This document shows positions 11,757 through 22,354 of a DNA stretch of 64,000 bases, in pieces; position 1 is the stretch's first letter, and the number at the start of each line of letters is the position of its first letter. The position numbers were made by a program, and so were the translations under genes. The DNA comes from Isoetes taiwanensis (taxonomy: Eukaryota > Streptophyta > Lycopodiopsida > Isoetales > Isoetaceae). The notes under the pieces were generated by a model. That model worked only from the letters and a program-made list of their open reading frames with translations, was not told the DNA's origin and did not search any database. The stretch lies in assembly GCA_021234155.1 (NCBI GenBank), contig JAJEKV010000003.1, positions 15,238,386 to 15,302,385 on the forward strand, read 5' to 3'.

Positions 11757-12480
11757 CATATTAAACTGACATTTGACCTCTAATGCTTGTTTGAAGTTCC
11801 ATAAAACAAAATTTTGATTGTTAATGCCTATGCGAAATTCCATAGAATATGACGTTTGAAGACATCTCTCGATTGGTTATCTCTAGAAGACACATTTGCA
11901 TGAAGAGCCAAAGGAGTTGGACTGACATCATCTAGGCATTGCTTCAAGCAAAATTGGCCTCCAAGACTTTTAGTCAATATTTGAAGACTCAAAATCAAGA
12001 TTTGAAGATCCAAAGACCACTTTTGAAGGCCCTCAAGTCAAAGATTGGAAGACCCCTTGAATTATATGGTATTTTGCATGATTTCAACCTTGATACATTG
12101 TTCTAGTACTAAAGGCTTGATTTACCATATCTTAAGGCTTCCATTAAACTAACATTTGACCTATAATGCTTGTCTGAAATTTTGCAGAAGAAAATTTTGA
12201 TTTCTAATGCTTGTGTGAAATTTCATAGAACATGGAGTTTGAAGATATCTCTCAATTGGTTATCTCTAGAAGACATACTTGCATGAAGAGACAAAGGAGG
12301 ACATTGGATGACATCATCTAGGCATTGCTTCTAGTCAATATTTGAAGACTCAAAGTCGGGATTTGAAGATCCAAAGACCACTTTTGAAGACTCCCAAGTC
12401 AAAGATAGGAAGATCCCGTGATTTCTATGGTACTTTGCATGATTTCAACCTTGATATGTTGTTCTAGTACTAAAGGCTTC
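11757..12480. repeat. Tandem duplication of about 370 bp related to the solo-LTR family
   Basis: Two adjacent units (about 11757-12124 and 12143-12480) share the same order of phrases: ACATTTGACCTMTAATGCTTG, TTGGTTATCTCTAGAAGACA, GATTTGAAGATCCAAAGACC and TTGTTCTAGTACTAAAGGCT. The phrase GATTGGAAGACCCCTTGA, followed by a GGTATTTTGCATG-type stretch, also occurs in the LTRs of elements A (near 22570) and C (near 51390). These are therefore probably old relatives of that LTR family. Confidence 0.65.
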
Positions 12481-12870
12481 GAGCAGTTCCATAAAAATCA
12501 AGATTGGCTGGGAAAAAAATTCAAGATCGGTCCGGGAGAACTTATCAAACCGCGAAGCAGCCTATGGGCGACCAGGTAGAAATCGAAGTGTTTTGTTGGT
12601 CGGGCATTGCATAATGGCGAAATTACCCTAGGGTCCAAGTTATGGTCGGTTTTGCGAAAGAAAAAAATACTTATGCCCCACACGGCAGTATTCAGAATCC
12701 ACCTCCTAGGCCAATTGACTGTGAATGCGATGGACATGAGCTGCTTGGTCGCTTCTTGGAGAAGGGGTAGTGGCTACAGAACTTGGTCCCCAAGGTAATG
12801 TGAATGTTCTGAGTCCATTGACATCACAGTTCTGGAATGCAAAAATTGCCATCCATCACCAGGGCATTTG
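12481..12870. other. Unassigned stretch before the microsatellite
   Basis: No recognisable gene. A short ORF on each strand (12498-12737 minus, 12607-12798 plus) has no visible domain. Confidence 0.3.
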
Positions 12871-12994
12871 AGAATAAGAATAAGAATAAGAATAAGAATA
12901 AGAATAAGAATAAGAATAAGAATAAGAATAAGAATAAGAATAAGAATAAGAATAAGAATAAGAATAAGAATAAGAATAGTTTTTTATCGTCGAC
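12871..12994 (-). mobile_element. (AGAATA)n tract joined to a minimal LINE 3' end
   Basis: About 18 copies of AGAATA (12871-12978) run directly into GTTTTTTATCGTCGAC (12979-12994). The same junction, TTTTTATCGTCCAC beside a short A/G/T-rich repeat, ends every minus-strand copy of LINE family 1 in this window (25690, 24855, 59920 and 60900). The microsatellite is therefore best read as the expanded tail of a severely 5'-truncated LINE insertion. Confidence 0.6.
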
Positions 12995-13580
12995 TTTTAG
13001 GGCAAACTACTTCTAGGGGGTTTTCCGTGTTCTGGAGTCACCCCCTCCTCCCCTCCCCCGGATCAAGACACGCCGCAAGGTCCTCGTCGAACCTGACCAT
13101 TTTTCGTTTCGGCCTCGGAAACGTAAGCCCTATGACTTGGCAGATTCTTGAAGGGTTTGCGTTTTGGGGGCCGAGTTTTGGTCTTTTGCACTTAGCACGT
13201 GGATGAGAAGCTGCAGTTGAAAACGCAAGGCTACAGGAACTGACAAGTTTGGATCTGCCCTCTTCTCGAAGTGGCAATTAGAGACCGAATGCTGCTTTTG
13301 TCGTGGCAAGATTGGGTCATTTTGGATTGTTAAAAAGATTTGAACTCGTTTTTTCAGTTGTCATAGCTATGCATGCATGCTTAGATATGGTGCACGGGGT
13401 TATTTATGAAAACGACCATTGCATGTTTCTGCTAAAACCCCAATTGGGATAATAGATCTTGAGGAAAACTCACTTTCTTCCAACCAAAATTTTGTAAAAA
13501 AACATTCACAAACATTATCTCCATCCATGTTAACTCTAAGTTTTATCTCTTGACAACGCATCAACATTTGCCAATAAAGA
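12995..13580. other. Unassigned region after the microsatellite
   Basis: No gene recognised. The minus-strand ORF at 13038-13277 lies in a locally GC-rich patch but has no identifiable domain. Confidence 0.3.
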
Positions 13581-13582
13581 AT

Positions 13583-13693
13583 GACATCGATCCGATTCGG
13601 ATCGGATCGGCATTCTGGGAAGGGACGGGCAGCTATATATGCACTGTTTATTCTTGTGGCTGGTTATCGGCGTCTTCTTATAACAGCGTCTCT
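13583..13693 (+). repeat. Dispersed repeat shared with 46020-46105
   Basis: The phrases GGCATTCTGGGAAGGGA, GCAGCT, GGTTATCGGCGTCTTCT and CAGCGTCTCT occur here and again in the same order at about 46020-46105. The two copies differ by small indels (an extra segment of about 30 bp here). It is uncoding and its family is unknown. Confidence 0.65.
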
Positions 13694-13756
13694 CATCATC
13701 CTGGAATAGTAGGAAAAAGACTGATCCAGTCTTTTTCCTACTATTCCAGGATGATG
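13694..13756. repeat. Perfect 63-bp hairpin (30-bp arms, 3-nt loop)
   Basis: The arms begin CATCATCCTGGAATAGTAGG and end AAAAAGACTG. Then follow the loop ATC and the exact reverse complement of the arm. All 30 positions pair. It sits exactly at the end of the dispersed repeat at 13583-13693. Such a near-loopless perfect palindrome suggests recent formation (template switching or hairpin repair), or an rDNA-like or small-RNA hairpin; its function is unknown. Confidence 0.9.
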
Positions 13757-14694
13757 CTACTCACGTTGATCTTCTAACGGTCTTTTCGCATGCTTTTCTT
13801 AATTCGTGATCTCGTTTTTCAAGATAGTGGGAGCCCAAAATCGCACATATGTGCTTGATACGGATGTAAGTTTTGGGAGCTCAAAATTGCCCAAATGAGA
13901 TGTAAGCTTACTCTTTATATGATCGCTTTCTCAGATCAATTTGCTTCCCTCGGATCTCTAGGTAGTTGCCTTATTCAATTCTCCTCAGAAATGTTTATCA
14001 TCATCAGCTTTTTTAGGCGTTTGATTCTGGGATGTGGATTATGCTATTCTTTTTGGACGATTGTGTTGATATTTGCTTTTATTATTATATTTACATGAAA
14101 CATAACAGATGGGGCTTGATTGTAGCAAGAATATCGATTTGTCCATTTGGGATAGATCAGCATCAAGTTTTGGCTTCATGCATAAAATCATTTGGATTTC
14201 AAGTTAACAATGATCGTAGCAAGCAGGGACAACGACATGCAATTCTTTCGAGCAATGCATGTCCTGGTATGCTTTTATACAGGGCCGGATTTTTTATGAT
14301 TTCTCTTGTTCATTTCTTCTGAACATCGCCCCAATCTCTTTTTTGGGCAAAGCTTACTTCGTACGATGTCACCTATCACCCTGGATCTGCTTTTCAATTG
14401 TTGGCCTGGCTTTTTCTAATTTTCATTCTTACCTCGATCTGGATTGCAAGGCTTATTTTTTCCATGATATCGATGGCTGGGTGTCAGTTTCGATCGCTAA
14501 GAACCGGGAGTTGTTGGAGTTTTTTGGCGGACATCTGTTTTCTTGGATACTTCAGCTGTTGCACTGGTCAGGTACTTCAAGATTACGTTTCCATGTTCCT
14601 GACTGATCCGACTGAATTGTTCCATTCTCCATTCCGTCGCTTTACCTTACTCCATTCTGTTGCTTTCCTTAGGGTTACAGCCATTCCCGCCTAG
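13757..14694. other. Unassigned AT-rich region
   Basis: No gene recognised. Plus-strand ORFs of 67-115 codons at 13895-14694 are rich in Phe, Ile, Leu and Ser, typical of translated non-coding AT-rich DNA. No domain is visible. Confidence 0.3.
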
Positions 14695-15095
14695 AATCGC
14701 GCACTTTATTGGCTCCCGAATCCGAGTTCGAAAACCAAGAAAAATTCGCCCGGGCGAACCCGTCGAAATCACCGGGTTCGCTTGGGCGAACCCCGGCTCT
14801 GGCGCAGGTCAGGCGGCAGGTTGCGCAACACGGCGGCAGGTTGCACGGCGGCAGGTTTGCAGGTCCTACCGGGTTCGCCTGGGCGAACCCCGGGTCAGAC
14901 CTCATGGCAGGTTGGCACGCGGTCGGACCTGATGGCAGGTTGGCACCCCAGGTTCCGATGACATATCATCATAGCCCGTGAGCGCCCAGGGATCTGGATT
15001 CGCCCAAGAATCGCAGGCCTAGAAATGCGCACAGGTTCACGGGTGTAAAGAACTTCGTTTCGGGGGGCCATTCGAAGCCTCAGGAAGTGCTTATA
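14695..15095. repeat. Left GC-rich palindrome cluster
   Basis: Three copies of a short palindrome lie at 14745-14758, 14774-14793 and 14871-14890 (GGGTTCGC, loop YTGG, GCGAACCC; the first copy is TTCGCCCGGGCGAA). Around them are GCGGCAGGTTG-type and GGACCTGATGGCAGGTTGGCA-type repeats. The left edge (GGCTCCCGAATCCGAGTTCG) and the right edge (ACTTCGTTTCGGGGGGCCATT) look like imperfect inverted repeats of each other, so the cluster may itself be a fold-back element. Confidence 0.6.
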
Positions 15096-15562
15096 AAATC
15101 TCATTGAGCCTTAAGCGAACCCGTCTTCTGTTCGAGTCCGTCTTCTGGCCAGAGCGCAAGCTGAAGTCGAGCAGTAAGGTTTTTAAAGCTCCTGAACTTT
15201 TTTTTATTTGTTGAAAGTCTCGGACATTCTAAGTCCCGAATAGGAATGTCCCTGGTAATCGGAAAAGGAACATTCAACATTAGAGTTTTTGAAATTTGAA
15301 ACCAGTTAATTTTGGCATTCTCTTTGTAGAAGGTTCAATGCGGAACACTTAGAATTGAAAATTGGAAAATGACTAATAGATGAAGATGTGAAAAAAATCC
15401 ATAGGTAGTCTCAAAACACTAGAAGATTTAAAGCATAGTTTTAGATCTCTAATTCCAACACATAATTACTTCATCCCACCATTATGACAGGCTAGTGCGG
15501 CTTTTGCTCTCTTCAGAATTGATGATGATGTAATATTGTCCATGTCCTCATCTTCTTGTGAC

Positions 15563-16012
15563 TCATAATCCACGTAATGAGCATGTGCATCCATTTGATC
15601 GATCAATCAATGTGGCATCATGATGGTGTGGAGTAAAAAATAAGAAATAATAAGAGAAGCGGGGATCAGCAGCACTTATTTCAGACGGGTGGGGAACATA
15701 GTGTTGCTGTAGGCACAGCCTCATCAACCCATACACAGACTCGTTGAGGGCATAACCACCCTGAGGAGCAACACGGAGCCATTGATCTGGGTCCGGGTAG
15801 AGACCGGCCAGTTCATGTACAAGCAGTTCTTGGGAATCTTGGGTGGGAGTAACTTGTGGAGCAACCTGACCAGGCGGGTTCCACCCATCGCCTGCATTTT
15901 CCCCGGTGTCCTCCTCTGACATTGTGTCATCCTCGGTGTCATGAAGGTCATACTCACTATCATTTTCATCTGACATCTCACTGACTGAGTCGTCAGTGAC
16001 TACCTCTGCCAT
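15563..16012 (-). CDS. Unrecognised acidic protein ORF between the palindrome clusters
   Basis: 149 codons starting ATG at 16012. Residues about 1-40 are strongly acidic (DSEYDLHDTEDDTMSEEDTG). The middle part reads SQELLVHELAGLYPDPDQW and GGYALNESVYGLMRLCLQQH. The last 30 residues look less protein-like and may lie beyond a splice site. I recognise no family. It lies downstream of the minus-strand ORF at 16204-16539 and could be a later exon of the same transcript. Bases 15096-15562 show no feature. Confidence 0.35.
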   Translation of the reverse strand: MAEVVTDDSVSEMSDENDSEYDLHDTEDDTMSEEDTGENAGDGWNPPGQVAPQVTPTQDSQELLVHELAGLYPDPDQWLRVAPQGGYALNESVYGLMRLCLQQHYVPHPSEISAADPRFSYYFLFFTPHHHDATLIDRSNGCTCSLRGL

Positions 16013-16203
16013 TCTCGTGCACTCTACTTGGAAGACAAGTATAAACTACTGCCGCGCCGACGGTCTCGAATAGATATCTGAGGTACAGGTGAACATGAAC
16101 ACAAGCCTGAGTACAAACCTATAGATGCATTGGGGTCTTGACAAAACACAAATAGAACAAATAGCAACGCATTATACTACTTGTTTCCCATTCATAAAAA
16201 AAA

Positions 16204-16539
16204 TTATACATTGTTTTTGTCCATCCTGAGGACGTGACAATTTGATGCAACCACTTGCATCATTATCTGCACATTCAACATCGTTTCATCTTTATTTGGC
16301 TCAGTGAGCCATTCTACCAGTCGTTCCCCGCAGGGAACGCCAGACGTTAAAGCAATCAGAAGCTCCCTTTCACTCATCCTTGCGACGATGGTGAAAGGAG
16401 CGGGAGAAGCAGGGGGATTGCTGTCCCTTGGAGGAGGAGGAGGAGGAGGAGGATTGCTGTCCCTTGGAGGAAGAGGAGGAGGAGGATTACTGCTAGAAGG
16501 GACATATCGTGCGAAGACGGTCTTTAACTGCCGGACCAT
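16204..16539 (-). CDS. Unrecognised proline-rich protein ORF
   Basis: 111 codons from ATG at 16539. A Pro/Ser-rich segment (encoded by GGA/GGT-type repeats on the plus strand) is followed by a well-formed segment containing RMSERELLIALTSGVPCGER and LVEWLTEP. Upstream, the frame is open through a serine run (TCC repeat, about 16565-16605) to a stop near 16635. No known domain is recognised. It lies between the two palindrome clusters and may be an exon of the same gene as 15563-16012. Confidence 0.35.
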   Translation of the reverse strand: MVRQLKTVFARYVPSSSNPPPPLPPRDSNPPPPPPPPRDSNPPASPAPFTIVARMSERELLIALTSGVPCGERLVEWLTEPNKDETMLNVQIMMQVVASNCHVLRMDKNNV

Positions 16540-16829
16540 TATAACAAGATGGGCAAGAAGATTGGAGGAGGAGAAGGAGGAGGAGGAGGAGGAGGAGGAG
16601 GAGGCTTCACAATCGGAAGTAGTAGAATCAATTTATAGCGAAAGTCACTTGAGCGAATAGAAAGTCCTTACCGCGGAGATTGGCTTCAAGCGCTCGGGCG
16701 TCGCCAGAAGTCGAAGTTCGCTGTTGGGTTCTCTCACAAGGGTGAGTTAAGATTATATAGATATTGTTCATTGTTCATTGTTGGCAATATATTCCCTATG
16801 GGATTCTGCTCCACCGAAAGTGTCACTGG

Positions 16830-17262
16830 CCTGCGCCCTGCCGCCCTGGGTTCGCTTGGGCAAACCCGGTAGGGTGGTCAGGCACGCCCTGCCATCGGGT
16901 ACCGCCCATCAATGTCGCTGTCGTACGGGCCCTGCCGCCCTGGGTTCGCTTGGGCGAACCCGGTAGGGTGGTCAGACACGCCCTGCCATCTGGGTACCGC
17001 CCCTGCCAACGCTGTCGTACGGGCCCCGCCGGTGGGTTCGCTTGGGCGAACCTGGTAGGGCGCCTGCCATCCGCCGACTTCTCCACTGCCACCGAAGCAG
17101 ATAACCCTGGTTAGGGGTTCGCTTGGGCGAACCCGGCAGCAATGCCAAGTAACCAGGACGCCCCCGCCACGTCTTCGACCGGGTTCGCCTGGGCGAATCC
17201 GGCGGGTTCGCCTAGGCGAATTCTTGGGGTTCGCTTGGGCGAACCCCGTTGGACGCCCAACT
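16830..17262. repeat. Right GC-rich palindrome cluster with about 94-bp tandem repeats
   Basis: Seven palindrome copies lie at 16848-16867, 16942-16961, 17034-17053, 17115-17134, 17181-17200, 17204-17223 and 17227-17246. The first three sit in tandem units of about 92-94 bp that share CCTGCCGCCCTGGGTTCGC and GGGTGGTCAG. The cluster ends with AACTTCGTTTTCGGGGGCCA, which is also the right edge of the left cluster. It is strongly CpG-rich against AT-rich surroundings. Confidence 0.75.
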
Positions 17263-19285
17263 TCGTTTTCGGGGGCCATTCGAAGCATCGGCCTAGAATG
17301 TTATTAATTTCTAACTTTGGGACTTAAATCATTATTGTGTTTTTGAGGCATCAAACATCCTTTTTGGCTTCACCGGAGTCTCCGACATTGATCTGCCATC
17401 TTCGTAGTTCAAGATTTGTTTTCCTATATATTCGATCTTTATTTTCTTATAGGTTTGGTGTTTTTCTAACTTTCTTCAAATTGAATGTTCCAATGCCGAA
17501 CTTGCCTCAGCTCTGGACGGGTACATGTCACTTAGCCATCTTTACCATATGCCATTGCCTTGGCTACATTTTTAGTTTGGACCATTGTTCAAGGGGATTT
17601 TGGCTTAGGTTTTGGTTCGGCACCTAGCTTATTTATTTTCTACTCTTGATCATGGGGATTGGGTTTTGTCTTTGCATTTGATCACATGCTCGGCATAGCA
17701 TCGTTTGCATTGTTGCTTATTGGAACCATTCTATTCTATCATATGCATGCTCACTCCCGCAACGTTTGAAACCCTATGTTTGTCAACCCATTAAGCTCAT
17801 GCATCAAGTTTGTTCTTCTGAACTACTGTGGTACGTTTTACTTATACATCTTTATTTTATTCTTTTCTATATATAGTTTATATTGTTTTATCCTCAGTCT
17901 CACTAATCCAAGGCATTTTTAGGTTGGCAAACGTTAAATGTCAACTCTTGTGGTGCTCTCTTATTTTCTTAGGTTCATTGTCGTTTATGCTCTAAGGTTG
18001 ACTTCCCATTACTGTGCAATATTGATAGAGGCCAAAGGTTACCATTATACTTCTAACCTACCCTTTTCACAATAACTTTGGTTGATATTGCCTTTGCTTC
18101 CCCCTTCTTTATGACATTTTGTTAGGCCTACGGTTGTTCAGTTACTTAACGTCTCGTTTTGGATCAGTTTATCCTTATACCTCTACCCTTGACAATAGCT
18201 TTAGTATATTGTTTTTCGTTCAACTTCCTCATTATCGCCTTCACACTGACTTAGATTTCTCGTTCTTTATGACATCTTGTTATGTTTAAGATTATTCAGT
18301 GACTTCTAGAACAACAATGTAGACTATTATTTTGTGAGACGATTTTTCTAGAGGAAGTTCCTTTGTGGCCTTTTAAAGTCTCATTTTTATTGGTTAAATA
18401 GGGGGATGTTATCTTCTTGTTTCCATCAACTATAGTACATTACGTATCACTTCATTCCATCAACTATAGTACATTACGTATCTTATTTTGTTATCTTGCC
18501 TACTTAGTCCGGTCTCTTGCCATATGGAATATGGTTTTTGACTTGTTTGATTCGGACTTGGGGAATACATCATTTGTCGCGTTTTTTATACAAGTTGAAT
18601 CACATGTGGGGTATCCTTTCTAGGTTTGCTTCTTTCAACGATTATATAGACTTGCTTTAGACTATTGTTTTTCTCTACATATTTCTTGCATTAATTCGTT
18701 TGAGTATCGTTACGGATTAATAATTGGAGTGTTTTTTCATGAGGTGCATTTTTGCATGTGTATTTTATTTTGAAACATAAGGGGGTGAATATGGTTAATG
18801 ACTTGCATTTATATTATATGGATATTTTCAATTATTGTCATGTGTATGATTTGGGTATGGAAACAGACTTATTACGTTCTCCTATTGCTCTTGAGAGGTC
18901 TTTTTAGCTTGCCATTTGGTGGGAGTCTTTGCGTCTAGACATCTGGGGGCCATCAATTTATGTTGTTTGGAGCATAGTACCTCTATCTTTATCTTTATAT
19001 GGTTTTATGCCTGTCTATATAGTATGCCATCATAGTCATTCAAAATTGTTTTTACATGGTTTGTCTTTGCTACATTTTTTACTAGTGCGGGGGTTCGAGT
19101 AACGAACTTGCCTTTGCTTCTACGTGAAGACTATGTGATTTACAATTCGTTGATTTGCTTGAGTTCTGATGATGTTGCTTACCTAGGTTTGAAAATTTCC
19201 TTTCTGCTTGATTTTCAGAGCTCAATTTCTCATTTTTTAATCTCTCTTTGACACTTCTTGGGCCATCGTCATGTCATGTATAGTT
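17263..19285. other. Long T-rich non-coding stretch with degenerate direct repeats
   Basis: No gene. A 34-bp unit (containing CCATCAACTATAGTACATTA) is repeated in tandem at about 18421-18484. A looser direct repeat of 150-200 bp links 18000-18130 with 18160-18310 (shared TTCTTTATGACATYTTGTTA). The segment 18590-18710 resembles 21640-21800, on the other side of the LINE, suggesting that the LINE sits inside one larger repeat. Confidence 0.45.
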
Positions 19286-19289
19286 GGAG

Positions 19290-21456
19290 ATAGCTTCTAA
19301 CAGCTTTACGACCCGCTCGGGGGCCGGGCACCAGCCCTCCACAGATAGGCATGGCTCTAGTCATCACAGAGGGGGATGTCATCATAGGCCTCCAACGCCT
19401 AGCTAATGGGAAGGCAGCAAATTTAGATGGCATGCAGGCGGAACTTCTGAAATGGGCTGGGCCTCCATTAGTGCCTGTCCTCACGGCATTATTCAATAAA
19501 GCATTGCAAGAAGTCTTCCCTCTGCGGTGGACCACTAGTAGAGTTGTGCCCATATACAAGGTAGGGGACCCTCAATGCCCAGCCAACTATCGTACCATTA
19601 TGGTCAGCTCTCTCTTTGCAAAACTGTTGGCTGGCATCCTTGAGCAGCAGCTGACAATATGGGTAGAGGAGGCAGATGTGCGAGCTCTCACACAAGCAGG
19701 CTTTCGGCCCAGGCATTCCACCATTGATCATATCTTCACTCTACACTGATTGAGGATAGCAGGAATCACCGATAAAACCTGTACGTTGTTTCATGGATTT
19801 CGCAAAAGCTTTTGACACAGTGTCTCGGGACAAGTTATGGAACAGACTGCGGCAGCTGGGGACCCCCCTTGATTTGCAGAATGCAATATATAAGCTATAC
19901 GAGGCATACTCAGGCCTCATCACATCGTCAGGACAGTCGGTAATCAGTAGTATTGGAGTGCGTCAGGGTTGCCCCCTCTCCCCCACACTCTTTGGTCTAT
20001 ACATTGACCAGCTGGAAGATTGGCTCTCTAAGCACGGAGGTGCGGGCGCCCATCTCATGCATCACACAATCCGGCAACTCATACATGCTGACGACGTCAA
20101 CCTTCTGGCGCATACTCCAGAGGACATGCAACGTCACCTGGATGCTCTTGACACTTTTTGCCGATTCATTGGTTTGCGAGTTAACTTGGTCAAAACTAGG
20201 GTGCTGCTAGTCTCATCATCCCGTCAGCCAAGGCTTCCCTCATTCACTTACCAGGGAGAAGATGTAGAGGTGGCTCCAACCTACAAGTACTTGGGGGTCG
20301 AGTTCTCTGCTACCACCCACTCGGATGCGACCATCAGGTTGCGGGTCACGGCGGGTTGGAAAGCACTATATGCCATGTAGAACAACAGCCACAAGGCAGA
20401 GTTGTATGCCTGGGGCCACCAGTCACACTTGTTTAGGACCTTGGTCGAGCCAGTCCTCTTATATAGGGCAGAAGTATGGGGTCCGGTGATATCCCACAAC
20501 ACCTGAAATGACCTCGTGCAGGTGCAGAAAGCCTTCTTGGCACGAGCCCTTGGGGTAAAGTCCACAGTTCCATACTAGATCCCACTCCAGGAGACAGGTT
20601 TTCTACCCCTTCAACGGGCTGCATTGGAACGCCATACCATTTACTTCCAGAAGGTGGTCGCTATGAGTGATACACGTTTGCCCAACCTTGCTTTGGCCAT
20701 GGCGATGGATCCCCAACGCCTGAAAGCCTGTTGGAAGGACAAGCATGCTCAATGGTTCTCATGCTGGGGTGTACAGGCAAACAGATGCGTATAGGTACAG
20801 ACAAAGAAAGATCACAAGGCACTTAAGCTGTACCTAGATGCTACTTTCCGTCGCAAGCTGGGATGCAGATGCTCTGACGCACGTTAAGCTGGCACACTAT
20901 CAGCAGCAAGTCAATCCTAGGGTCACGAGAGGCCCACACCAGTACTTATACACCCATTTGCCCATGAAGAAGTGCAGACTTATAGCTTCCATTCGCACGG
21001 TGCACATCGTCTCCGCATTGAGACAGGACGTTGGGCTCGGGGGAAGCACGGGAGGAAAGGCTTTGCCAGCGTTGCCACCTGGGCGCCATTGGGGATGAAT
21101 GTCATGCCCTCCAGATTTGCCTAGCGTTTGCCCATATCCGAGAGCGGTATGTTCGGTTACTAGTGCCTGGCCAACCGTTGCATGAGTTATTGAATACGGC
21201 TTCAGTGGGTTTGTTGGGATCATACCTCCAGGAGGTTATGGATGCACGGACTCAGTTGTCCGGGACATTATTGAACTGTCCTATACAATTGTACAGCGTG
21301 CCAGCATACTTATTACTGCTAAGGTTTTTCCCTCGAAAACCGTTCAGGGCGGGGGCTTTTTAATCCTGACGATAATACGCTTGCTGCTCTCTTTTTGTTT
21401 GGGTCTTGTAGGCCAATTGGTCTCCGTGGACGATAAAAAATCTATTCTATTCTAAT
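19290..21456 (+). mobile_element. LINE family 1, 5'-truncated copy
   Basis: A non-LTR retrotransposon with a reverse transcriptase region (19351-20400), a C-terminal zinc-knuckle region, and a 3' UTR with the family hairpin (TTTTTCCCTCGAAAACC, then GGGCGGGGGCTTTTTAA, 21322-21363). It ends GTGGACGATAAAAAATCTA with a short (ATTCT)n tail at 21435-21456. The 5' end starts at the same place in the protein (QLYDP) as the second long copy at 25690-27905. No target duplication was found. Confidence 0.8.
19351..21363 (+). pseudogene. LINE family 1 reverse transcriptase, frameshifted
   Basis: The fingers region reads GLQRLANGKAANLDGMQAEL, VVPIYKVGD, FAKLLAGILEQQL and GFRPRHSTIDHIF (19351-19749). After a frameshift the palm reads MDFAKAFDTVSRDKLWNRL, IGVRQGCPLSPTLFGLYIDQ and a catalytic box HADDVNLL (normally FADD or YADD), then PTYKYLGVEFS (19793-20380). 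From 20380 on, several stops interrupt FLPLQRAALERH and the zinc-binding CQRCHLGAIGDECHALQIC (about 21055-21120). The upstream endonuclease is missing. It would copy LINE RNA by target-primed reverse transcription, but cannot encode a working enzyme now. Confidence 0.8.
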
Positions 21457-22349
21457 CTTATTACTAGTTTGTAGTGGTTTTGCAATCCTTGGGAAGATAT
21501 GATTTGTGACAGGGGCATCTTCATCAGTTGCAAGTTTTACACATCCTTAGGACGTCATATCTGTCATATACCTTGGATCAGTTTTTCCTATATGGTGATA
21601 TTCAATGTGGTAGGACTTGTGGAATCTTTTGCCTTTCAATTTCAATTTCTGGTTGCACGATGTTTATATTCTTGTGCATTGGGATTTGATGCATCTTTTA
21701 TATAAGTTGACGCATTTCTTTTAATGATTATAAAGATCTGCATATTGCTATTGTTTTTCTGGACATATTTCTTTGCATTTTTTTGTTTGAGTCGGGTGAT
21801 TCTATGGATATGCATTATGTCTGTAAACCTGATCCCGGTAAGCTGCACCTTTAGTTTTCGATTGGGCTATATTCTATATGTTTACATATTTCTTATGAGT
21901 TGAGGAATATTTGTATATTTATCACACTATTGAATCATCATTTCCATATGTCTTTGCCTTTTGCTTTTGAGTTTAGATATTCTAAAGATTGATTCTTTAT
22001 TATTATGCTCTCATTTCATACTATTGTACATTATATTTTCTTTGTGACTTTGTCCCTTTGCTTGTTTTCATGTGTATCCATCCAAACCCTTCTATCAAAG
22101 TTCGATCTCAGTTAGTTTTGACTTCAATTTCCGCTACTTTGCCTTTAACCTCAACCTTGATTGTTTTGTTCGTTTGTCCATTTCCACTGAGGCCTCTTAA
22201 CCATTCGATTGATTTGACCTCATTCACGAGAAGCAGTGCATCTACGATAGCCACATATGTTTTTTCTCTCGCATTTGTCTACAACTAACACCTCAACTCT
22301 CTCTTTTTTCGTAGCTAACTCTTTCCATGGATAGCTTTACCACTAACAT
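21457..22349. other. AT-rich stretch left of element A
   Basis: No gene recognised; ORFs here are short and low in complexity. Parts (21640-21800) resemble 18590-18710. This is the left flank of the target into which element A inserted; the right flank resumes at 38035. Confidence 0.4.
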
Positions 22350-22354
22350 GTCAC

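Noticed and set aside
12868-13206. ORF encoding an (RI)n dipeptide repeat protein
   Set aside because: It is the translation of the AGAATA microsatellite; the same tract is explained as a LINE tail.
13694-13756. Rho-independent terminator or CRISPR-like repeat
   Set aside because: The window is eukaryotic; there is no T-run after the hairpin, and no spaced array exists.
14660-14981. Several overlapping ORFs on both strands in the GC-rich cluster
   Set aside because: Palindromic, stop-poor GC-rich repeats give open frames in all phases; no protein pattern.
16848-17246. CRISPR array
   Set aside because: Repeats are palindromic and the spacing varies from 3 to about 75 bp between copies; two of the intervals are themselves repeats. 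There is no cas gene, and the context is plant.
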